The notes beneath the pieces are model-generated. The model made no database searches. It saw nothing but the letters and a program-made list of their open reading frames with translations, and was not told where the DNA came from. A DNA stretch of 64,000 bases from DATKQJ01 sp035534295 (GTDB taxonomy: Bacteria; Chloroflexota; Dormibacteria; Dormibacterales; Dormibacteraceae). The stretch lies in contig DATLSE010000046.1 in NCBI GenBank assembly GCA_035534295.1, forward strand, positions 54,164-118,163, read 5' to 3'. Below, piece after piece: positions 58,211-64,000 of the stretch (position 1 is its first letter; every line of letters begins with the position of its first letter). The translations under genes and the position numbers were made by a program.

Positions 58211-58364
58211 AGAAGCTCTCCACCTCGCTCACGTCCGCGATCACCGGCGGCGTTCGAGGTGCGCTCGCAGCCGGCCCGTCTGGACCACTGCGGCCGTGTC
58301 CTCAACGCCTTGTAACCTCCCCATCCTACCCCGCGCGAGCGGGCCCGACCCGGTCCCTGGCGCC

Positions 58365-59465
58365 TCAGCCCAGAATCTCGAGCACCACCTGACGCACCAG
58401 GTCGGAGTCCAGCTGGCGGGAGATCACCGCCTCGCCCAGGCGCCGCGGCAATACCCATCCGAGGCGGCCGAAGGCGCTCTTCTTGTCCCGCCCGAGGGCC
58501 TCAAGGGCGAGCTCGGGGTCGACCCGAGGCAGGCTCCCGGGCAGGTCGTACGCGGCCAGGAGCCGATCCTGCTCCTGCACCAAAGCGGGCTCGGTGAAGC
58601 CGCTCCGCTGGCCCAGAAGGGCCGCCCCGCGCATACCCAGGGCCACCGCCCGGCCGTGCGTCGCGGTGTATCCGGAGGCGGCCTCCAAGGCGTGGGCGAT
58701 GGTGTGGCCGTAGTTCAGGATCGCCCGGCCTCCGCGATCGTGCTCATCTGCCGCCACCACCTGGGCCTTGAGCTCGACACAGCGAGCCACGACGCGGGCC
58801 AGGAGCGGGTCTGAGGGCGAGCGCAAGCGCGCCGCCTCCGCCTGCAGCAGCCGAGCCAGCTCGGCGTCCATGGCGACCCCGTACTTGACCACCTCGCCGA
58901 ACGCGGCCAGATACTGGTCCCGGGGCAGGGTGGAGAGGAGATCGAGATCACTCAGCACCGCAACCGGCTGGTGAAAGGTGCCGATGCTGTTCTTGGAGAC
59001 CTCGGAGTTGATCCCGGTCTTGCCCCCGAGCGCGGAGTCGACCATGGCCAGAAGGGTGGTCGGGAGATGGATCAGGCGCACGCCACGAAGCCACAGCGAG
59101 GCCGCCAGGCCGCTCACATCCCCCACCGTGCCCCCTCCCAGGGCCAGGATCAGGCCGGCGCGATCGACCCGCTCGCGCTCCAGGAAGGCCAGGAGGTCGA
59201 ACAATCCCTCCCGGCTCTTGGCCGCCTCCCCCTGAGGGGTCAGGTGCAGGGCGCACTCAAAACCGGCCCGCGCCACCTCCGCCCTCACCCGCTCGGCCCA
59301 GATCGGCCCCACCCCGTGATCGCTGACCAGCACCACCCGGCTCGGCGCCTGATCCTTGATCACATCGGCCAGCAGCTCCAAAGCTCCCCGGCCGACGCCG
59401 GCCCAGTGCTCGTGACCGGGCACCGCCAGCTCGATCCGCTCCAGCGGCTCGGTGGGATCGTCCAC
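58365..59465 (-). CDS. aroB: 3-dehydroquinate synthase
   Basis: AroB cyclises DAHP to 3-dehydroquinate in the shikimate pathway. The product of about 366 aa has the NAD-binding LALGGGTVGDVSGLAASLWLRG, the PTTLLAMVDSALGGKTGINS motif, FGEVVKYGVAMD, and the metal-binding LNYGHTIAHALEAASGY and HGRAVALGMRGAA. GTG at 59465 is chosen because the PH-domain gene ends at 59470; the frame to 59663 is read-through. aroE lies three genes upstream. Confidence 0.95.
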   Translation of the reverse strand: MDDPTEPLERIELAVPGHEHWAGVGRGALELLADVIKDQAPSRVVLVSDHGVGPIWAERVRAEVARAGFECALHLTPQGEAAKSREGLFDLLAFLERERVDRAGLILALGGGTVGDVSGLAASLWLRGVRLIHLPTTLLAMVDSALGGKTGINSEVSKNSIGTFHQPVAVLSDLDLLSTLPRDQYLAAFGEVVKYGVAMDAELARLLQAEAARLRSPSDPLLARVVARCVELKAQVVAADEHDRGGRAILNYGHTIAHALEAASGYTATHGRAVALGMRGAALLGQRSGFTEPALVQEQDRLLAAYDLPGSLPRVDPELALEALGRDKKSAFGRLGWVLPRRLGEAVISRQLDSDLVRQVVLEILG

Positions 59466-59469
59466 CCGC

Positions 59470-59976
59470 TCAGACCAGCCCGGGGCCGGGCACGCCCAGA
59501 TGGGCGCTGCGCTGGGCCCGAGCGCAGAGGTATATCTGGTCGCGCAGGCGTAGGGGCGAAGGCACCGCGTCCAGAGCCTCGGTGGAGTTGAGCCCGGCGG
59601 CCGCCACCTCCACCCGACCGTAGTCCAAGAGCCGGCCCAGGGGTGACACGCTGGTGGCCACATCCTGGACCCGATCCAGGGCGATGACCTTGGTTCGCCG
59701 GCGTAGTATGCCCTGCTCTAAGACCAGGCGCTGATCGGTCAGGGTGATACTGGCCGAGCTCCAGCGCGCCCACACCGCGATCGTCCAGAGCCCGGCCAGC
59801 CCGAGGGCGAGCAGGGTCAGGGCAAGTTTCAACCCGACCCCGGGAAGGTTCCAGCGCAGATCGACCAGGAGCACCAGCAGAAGTAGAGCGGCCGGGGCCA
59901 GGAGCGCGCCGGCCGCGGTCACCCAATGCCGCCGCGCCACCAGCACCAGGGTCTCCTCCGGTAAGAGGCGGATCAC
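59470..59976 (-). CDS. Bacterial PH-domain membrane protein
   Basis: The 168-aa product has two membrane helices in the N-terminal half (WVTAAGALLAPAALLLLVLLV and LKLALTLLALGLAGLWTIAVWA). A bacterial PH-like (YdbS/bPH_2) domain follows, with SASITLTDQRLVLEQGILRRRTKVIALDRVQDV and the beta strands of VEVAAAGLNSTEALDAVPSP. These proteins are widespread but mostly uncharacterised. It sits between the prepilin peptidase and aroB, and the start is 14 nt after the peptidase stop. Confidence 0.82.
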   Translation of the reverse strand: MIRLLPEETLVLVARRHWVTAAGALLAPAALLLLVLLVDLRWNLPGVGLKLALTLLALGLAGLWTIAVWARWSSASITLTDQRLVLEQGILRRRTKVIALDRVQDVATSVSPLGRLLDYGRVEVAAAGLNSTEALDAVPSPLRLRDQIYLCARAQRSAHLGVPGPGLV

Positions 59977-59989
59977 GCTGCAAGCATAT

Positions 59990-60640
59990 TCAGGCGCCGC
60001 TGAAGCGATACAGGGCCAGCAAAGCGCCCAGAGCCAGGAAGGGGCCGTAGGCGATGGAGTCGCGGAGTCCGCGGAGCCGGAACACGACCACCACGAGCGA
60101 GGCCAGTCCGGCCAGCAGCATGCCGGTCACGATGGCGTCGAATCCGCCCAGGGGCCCGAGGATGAAGCCGATCAGGACCACGAACTTGACGTCGCCCAGC
60201 CCCATCGCCTCGGCCCGGAAGATGATCCGCCCGAGCAGCGCCAGGAGGAGAAAGAAAAGCCCGGCGGCCACACCCGCGACCAGGGCCAGACGCCAACCCA
60301 GGTGCGGTGTCACCGGGCTCAAGAGCAGGGCAGCAGCGCAGGCGGGGAGCAATACCCGGTCCAGGATCAGGTGATGGCGGAGGTCAAAGAAGAGGATCTG
60401 GGTCAGCACCACCAGCCACAGGCTGACGATGGCGAGCACGGGATGAGGCCCCAGCTTGAGCGCGAAGACGAGGAAGAGTGGAGCTAAGAGCAGCGGTGGA
60501 CCCAGGCGCTGCAGGCGGGGGGCGGGGCCGGGCAGGGGATCAATGTCCTCACGCCTCTCAAGCCACGCCGACAATAAGACCACCCCCCACCCCAGGGCGG
60601 CCCCGACCGCGGCCCAGATCAGCGCCAGCAGATCGACCAT
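59990..60640 (-). CDS. A24-family prepilin peptidase
   Basis: Type IV prepilin peptidases cleave leader peptides of pilins and related exported proteins. The 216-aa product is a multi-helix membrane protein with the two catalytic aspartates in FFDLRHHLILDRVLLP and MGLGDVKFVVLIGFILG (GxGD). The N-terminal N-methyltransferase domain with its Cys-rich loop, found in PilD, is absent, so this is a peptidase-only form. No pilin or secretion genes are in the window. It overlaps aroE by one base (TGATG). Confidence 0.87.
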   Translation of the reverse strand: MVDLLALIWAAVGAALGWGVVLLSAWLERREDIDPLPGPAPRLQRLGPPLLLAPLFLVFALKLGPHPVLAIVSLWLVVLTQILFFDLRHHLILDRVLLPACAAALLLSPVTPHLGWRLALVAGVAAGLFFLLLALLGRIIFRAEAMGLGDVKFVVLIGFILGPLGGFDAIVTGMLLAGLASLVVVVFRLRGLRDSIAYGPFLALGALLALYRFSGA

Positions 60641-61440
60641 CAGATCTCCAACGCCTGGCGCATGACCTGGAGCGGGGCTTTAAGTCCGGTCCAGGACTCG
60701 AACGCCGCCGCGCCCTGGGCCAGAAGCAGCTCCCAACCGTCGTATACCGGACTCCCGCCAGATCGCCCGGCCCGGACCAGCGGGGTGCCCCCCGCGGCGT
60801 AGACGAGATCGATCACGCCGCCATGCTCAGGCAGTGCGCGCACCAGCTCCTCCCCGCTCCCCGGGGCGCGCCCGAGTGGCGTCGCGTTGACCAAAAGGTC
60901 GGCAGCGCGGGCTCGCTCCCACCAGTTCGGCTGGGACCAGGAAAGGTACTCGCCGGGGGGCTCGAACCCGCTGCGACGACCGCGCAGGACCCAGGTCAGC
61001 TGAGCTGCGCGGAGCGCGACGGCGACGGCTCGAGCGCCGCCGCCCCCGCCCAGCACCAGGACCTTGAGACCGGAGCCCGCCAGCTCAGGATCGTGGCCCA
61101 GGCTCTTCATCCCCTGGCGCAGGCCGAGCACATCGGTGTTCCGTCCGACCAGGCTCGAGCCCTGTTTGAAGACGGTGTTGACCGCGCCCGCCTCTTCCGC
61201 CTCGGCCTCGATGCGATCTAGGTGCTCCATCACCGCCACCTTGTAGGGGATGGTCACGTTGGCCCCCGCCCACTCCGCCTGGCGCAGGGCATCCACGGCG
61301 TCGGCCAGCTGCTCGGGCGCCAGATCCAGGATCGAGTAGCGCCAGGTAAGACCGAGCGCGGAGAAGGCCGCGTTCTGCATCGCCGGGCTGGCCGAATAGG
61401 CGATCCCCGAACCCAGCAGAGCCACCTGGGTCGGCGCCAC
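60640..61440 (-). CDS. aroE: Shikimate 5-dehydrogenase
   Basis: AroE reduces 3-dehydroshikimate to shikimate with NADPH. The 266-aa product has LGSGIAYSASPAMQNAAFSALGL for substrate binding, ANVTIPYKVAVMEHLD with the catalytic Lys, NTVFKQGSSLVGRNTD, and the NADPH motif VLGGGGGARAVAVAL. It lies seven bases after mltG. Only aroE and aroB of the pathway are in the window. Confidence 0.95.
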   Translation of the reverse strand: MAPTQVALLGSGIAYSASPAMQNAAFSALGLTWRYSILDLAPEQLADAVDALRQAEWAGANVTIPYKVAVMEHLDRIEAEAEEAGAVNTVFKQGSSLVGRNTDVLGLRQGMKSLGHDPELAGSGLKVLVLGGGGGARAVAVALRAAQLTWVLRGRRSGFEPPGEYLSWSQPNWWERARAADLLVNATPLGRAPGSGEELVRALPEHGGVIDLVYAAGGTPLVRAGRSGGSPVYDGWELLLAQGAAAFESWTGLKAPLQVMRQALEI

Positions 61441-61447
61441 CGTGCGC

Positions 61448-62488
61448 CTAGCCCCCCGCCAGGCCGTACTGCTGCTGCTGCTGGGTGAACTCGGCGTCGG
61501 AGGAGGAAAAGCGCGTCACACCCTTGGCATCGATGAAGAAGAACAGGTAGGTGCTCGCCTTGGGCTCGATGCAGGCCTTGATCGATGCCAGGGATGGGTT
61601 GGAGATGGGACCGGGCGGCAGACCCGCGTGGAGCCGCGTGTTGAACGGCGACGGGTTGGCCAGATCGGCCGGGGTGAGATTGGCGTTCCACTGCCCGATG
61701 GCGTATTCGATGGTCGCGTCAGAACCGAGCGGTATGCCCTGGGCCAGTCGGTTGTAGAACACGTCACAAGCCAGGGCGCGGTCCGGGGGCTGGTTGACCT
61801 CGCGCTCGACGATCGAGGCCAGGGTGACGATGTTGAAGATCGACTCTGCGGGGCGGACCGAGGTGGATTGGGCCGCCTGGGCCTGAAGCGCGGGGGAGAA
61901 CTGCTGCCCGAACTCATCCAGCTGGCGCTGGATCAGCGCCGTCGGGCCCGACCCCTGGTTGACCAGGTAGGTGTCGGGAAACAGGAACCCCTCCAGGTTT
62001 TGGGGCGAGCCCGGGGGTCGGTTCTGCAGGAACGGATACTTCGCCGTCCAGCTCGGGTCCTCGGCCGCGGAGACATAGGCCGAAGCGCTTCCCAGGCCCG
62101 CGGCCTGGACCAGCTGCGACATCTGGACCATGGTGTCGCCCTCGAGCAGGCGTACGGCGAGCTGGTTGGCGTGACCGTGCTCCAGCGCCGCGACCAGGGC
62201 GGGAACCGCCATGTCCTTGTTCAGAACGAAGGTCCCGGCCTGCAGCTTGCCCCGGGTCCCGCTCTGGCGGGTGTAGAGATCGAAGGCCAAGGTGCTTCTG
62301 ATCAGCCCCTTGGCCTTCAGCGCGTCGCCGACTTCGCTCGCGCCCTCCCCGGTGGAGACGGTGAAAGCGACGGGGACTGAGTGCTGGGACACGGGCGTGC
62401 CCACGTTGAGCGTCCACCAATCAAAGCCACGGCTGGCCACCGCCCCGACCACGACCAGGAGCGCGACCACGATCGCCAGCCCCTTCAC
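61448..62488 (-). CDS. mltG: Endolytic murein transglycosylase MltG
   Basis: MltG cuts nascent glycan strands and may set their length. The 346-aa product has one N-terminal membrane helix (LAIVVALLVVVGAVASRGF), a LysM-like region with VPVAFTVSTGEGASEVGDALKAKGLI, and the YceG domain with EGFLFPDTYLV, the catalytic Glu in TLASIVEREVNQPPDR, and YNRLAQGIPLGSDATIEYA. The GTG start overlaps the DUF1292 gene as GTGA. The group ruvX-DUF1292-mltG is common in Firmicutes. Confidence 0.95.
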   Translation of the reverse strand: MKGLAIVVALLVVVGAVASRGFDWWTLNVGTPVSQHSVPVAFTVSTGEGASEVGDALKAKGLIRSTLAFDLYTRQSGTRGKLQAGTFVLNKDMAVPALVAALEHGHANQLAVRLLEGDTMVQMSQLVQAAGLGSASAYVSAAEDPSWTAKYPFLQNRPPGSPQNLEGFLFPDTYLVNQGSGPTALIQRQLDEFGQQFSPALQAQAAQSTSVRPAESIFNIVTLASIVEREVNQPPDRALACDVFYNRLAQGIPLGSDATIEYAIGQWNANLTPADLANPSPFNTRLHAGLPPGPISNPSLASIKACIEPKASTYLFFFIDAKGVTRFSSSDAEFTQQQQQYGLAGG

Positions 62489-62760
62489 CCGGCGGGCTCC
62501 GGGGCAGCACCACCCTCGCCTTGGGCCTCAGCCGCCTCCAGGCGTTCGATGACCCGGTCGAACTCGTCTCCGGCCAGCGCCTCCAGATCCTCTCCCACCG
62601 ACTTCAAGAGCAGGACCTGCTCTGGATCCTCGCCCGATTCGACCAGGTAGTACACCTCGCCGTCGAGATCGAAGGCGTCGTGCAGGGTGAAGACGATCTC
62701 CCTGCCGTCCTCGCCCACCAGGGAGACCTGCTCGGCCGGCTCATCCACGGTCGATGGCAC
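62485..62760 (-). CDS. DUF1292-family protein
   Basis: The 91-aa acidic product carries the DUF1292 core: VGEDGREIVFTLHDAFDLDGEVYYLV, then DPEQVLLLKSVGEDLEALAGDEFDRVIERLEAA. Family members (YrzB in Bacillus) usually lie beside ruvX, as here, and have no known activity. It overlaps ruvX by 20 nt, and a shorter start cannot be excluded. Confidence 0.85.
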   Translation of the reverse strand: MPSTVDEPAEQVSLVGEDGREIVFTLHDAFDLDGEVYYLVESGEDPEQVLLLKSVGEDLEALAGDEFDRVIERLEAAEAQGEGGAAPEPAG

Positions 62761-63160
62761 CCAGAAAGCCCTGCAGAATCAGGGTTGCCGCGACGGGATC
62801 CGACAGGGTGCGGCGCCGCCGCCTCGAGACCCCCTGCTCGATCAGGGAGCGCTCGGCCTGGACGCTGGTGAGCCGCTCGTCCACCAGGTGGACTCGAAGG
62901 CCGGCCGAGCGGCGGAGTTCATCCGCCGTGGTTCGGGCGGCGTGCGCCTCGGGGCCGAAGCCCCCGTCGAGCCGGCGCGGGAGCCCGATGACGACCTCGT
63001 CGCATCCCTCCTGCCGAGCCCGTTCGGACAGTCTGCGAACCAGGCTCGAGGCGGGCTCGGCCGCCATCGCGCCCAGGGGCTGGGCGATGGTGCGAGTCAG
63101 GTCGCTCAGGGCCAGCCCGACGCGCTTGGAACCCAGGTCGACCGCCAGCACCCTGCCCAT
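62741..63160 (-). CDS. ruvX: RuvX/YqgF-family Holliday junction resolvase-like nuclease
   Basis: YqgF proteins have an RNase H-like fold and process the 5' end of pre-16S rRNA; a role in recombination has also been proposed. The 139-aa product has MGRVLAVDLGSKRVGLALSD with the first Asp, VIGLPRRLDGGFGPEA, HLVDERLTSVQAERSL, and DPVAATLILQGFL near the end. It directly follows the baseplate-J-like gene (adjacent bases). Confidence 0.93.
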   Translation of the reverse strand: MGRVLAVDLGSKRVGLALSDLTRTIAQPLGAMAAEPASSLVRRLSERARQEGCDEVVIGLPRRLDGGFGPEAHAARTTADELRRSAGLRVHLVDERLTSVQAERSLIEQGVSRRRRRTLSDPVAATLILQGFLGAIDRG

Positions 63161-64000
63161 CTAGGCGGCCGGCGCGGCCGCCGCCGAGCCCTGCTGGACC
63201 ACGTAGTTGACCTTGACACGGGAGCCCAGGAGCGGCATCCAGGGCAGCTTGAAGGGGGACTGCACGATCTCGGCCGAATTCACTGGCAGTTTGGCCAGCG
63301 TGGCCCGGGCCTGACTCACGCTCTTGGCCACCACCTGAGACTTAATCTGCTGCAGGTCGAGCTGCTGGGCCACGTATGAACCGACGGTACCGGTGAAGGT
63401 CAGATGACCGCCCGAGGTACCGGTCACGGTGTAGGTGACCTGAGGGGTGCCGTCCGTCATCTGCTGACCGGCAGGGACCTTGGCGCGCGCCGCCGCGACG
63501 AGCGCCTTCTGGGCCTGACTTGCGTTGTAGAAGGCGCCCTCGGCCTTGAGCGTCATGGTGGCGTTGAAGGAGGCAACCTGGTCACCCGGGGCGTGATCGG
63601 TAGAAAAGCTGGGGGGCTGAAAGACGATGGCGTCGGAGAGTTTCTCCCCGCTCTGCACCTGCTTGGTGAAATCGGCCGCAATTTGCCGGCGCAGGTCCTG
63701 GTCCATGGTCGCCTGCGCGCCCTGGACGTCGCCCGAGGTGATCTGGGGATTGCTCTTGGCGTCGGCCCCACCGGTTGCCCCAGCCTGGTTGGTGACCACC
63801 AGGCAGGCAGCGCTATTGCCGTTTATGACCGTGATGGTGCCGGACCCCACGTTTCCCGCAGCCCCGGCGTTGACGGCCGTCACCGGAATGTTGCCGGACT
63901 GGCCAGGAGGCAAAATGGCCGACGTTGAGGGATCGGTAAACACCTGCCCATTAGTGGCCGTGAAATCCTGTCCGGGTTGAATTTGATAGGACGGCAACGC
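63161..64000 (-). CDS. Baseplate-J-like extracytoplasmic protein, 5' part cut by window edge
   Basis: The visible 278 residues show the beta-rich repeats of the baseplate J/gp47-like domain as found in envelope proteins of Chloroflexota and Actinobacteria: FTATNGQVFTDPSTSAILPPG, NIPVTAVNAGAAGNVGSGTI. A helical region (TMDQDLRRQIAADFTKQVQSGEKL) and a mixed alpha-beta C-terminal part follow, ending in AAAAPAA. The frame stays open to the window edge, and the first possible start (TTG at 63997) is not credible, so the N-terminus is missing. It ends one base before ruvX. The true role is unknown; phage origin is unlikely given the neighbours. Confidence 0.72.
   Translation of the reverse strand, partial: ALPSYQIQPGQDFTATNGQVFTDPSTSAILPPGQSGNIPVTAVNAGAAGNVGSGTITVINGNSAACLVVTNQAGATGGADAKSNPQITSGDVQGAQATMDQDLRRQIAADFTKQVQSGEKLSDAIVFQPPSFSTDHAPGDQVASFNATMTLKAEGAFYNASQAQKALVAAARAKVPAGQQMTDGTPQVTYTVTGTSGGHLTFTGTVGSYVAQQLDLQQIKSQVVAKSVSQARATLAKLPVNSAEIVQSPFKLPWMPLLGSRVKVNYVVQQGSAAAAPAA

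Noticed and set aside
1..64000. tRNA, rRNA, CRISPR, insertion sequences or prophage
   Set aside because: No cloverleaf-like sequence, rRNA segment, regular repeat array, transposase or phage gene cluster was seen in the gaps, almost all of which are under 220 nt.

Overview
This 64-kb window is a dense, high-GC bacterial chromosome segment made almost entirely of housekeeping genes. About 70 protein genes are supported. All but four lie on the minus strand, most with gaps under 30 nt or with 1-8 nt overlaps. No rRNA, tRNA, CRISPR array, insertion sequence or prophage was recognised. The gene order is that of Gram-positive-type (Terrabacteria) genomes, with SpoVS, RNase Y, YmdB, RNase J, an Asp23-family protein and LexA-type operators of the CGAAC-N4-GTTCG class. 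A high-GC uncultured relative of Chloroflexota, such as Dormibacterota, would fit. That lineage guess is inference and weakly supported.

Reading in the direction of transcription (from high to low coordinates), the blocks are as follows. (1) 64000-58365: a baseplate-J-like envelope protein (cut by the window edge), ruvX, a DUF1292 gene, mltG, aroE, a prepilin peptidase, a bacterial PH-domain protein and aroB. (2) 58210-53056: efp, asp23-like, nusB, xseB, a DUF212/PAP2-like gene, tlyA, nadK and recN. (3) 53000-49720: scpA, scpB, rluB, cmk and plsC (chromosome condensation, rRNA modification, CMP phosphorylation, phospholipid synthesis). (4) 49658-47887, plus strand: an uncharacterised winged-helix/AAA+ ATPase and a small four-helix membrane protein. 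(5) 47743-40954: exonuclease-fused DinG helicase, rsmI, metG, tatD and rsmA. (6) A plus-strand DedA gene (40307-40882) divergent from thrS. (7) 40208-31234: thrS, infC, rpmI, rplT, a SpoU methyltransferase, pheS, pheT, cvpA and tyrS. (8) 31199-25832: yebC, ruvC, ruvA, ruvB, secD and secF. (9) 25818-17585: the nusA-infB operon (rimP, nusA, ylxR, infB, rbfA, nrnA, truB, ribF), a lipid-kinase-like gene and rpsO. (10) 17463-10190: pnp, the lysine/diaminopimelate genes dapB, asd and dapA, a family-4 uracil-DNA glycosylase and RNase J. (11) Two convergent zinc-ribbon proteins of unknown function (8885-10182). (12) 8833-1: ftsK, a pgsA-cinA fusion, recA, recX, rny, ymdB, spoVS and miaB (cut by the window edge).

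Blocks 9-12 follow the order of the Bacillus subtilis rimP-to-miaB region closely, with a few losses and insertions. The most notable local features are: a pgsA-cinA gene fusion; a perfect LexA-type operator before recA and a near-match before yebC-ruvCAB; an ATC start codon for infC; NTGA stop/start overlaps that use all four start codons, including CTG for tlyA and miaB; promoter-like TATA hexamers 9-10 nt from the start codon of several isolated genes, suggesting leaderless transcripts; xseB without an adjacent xseA; and a threonyl-tRNA synthetase without the TGS domain.
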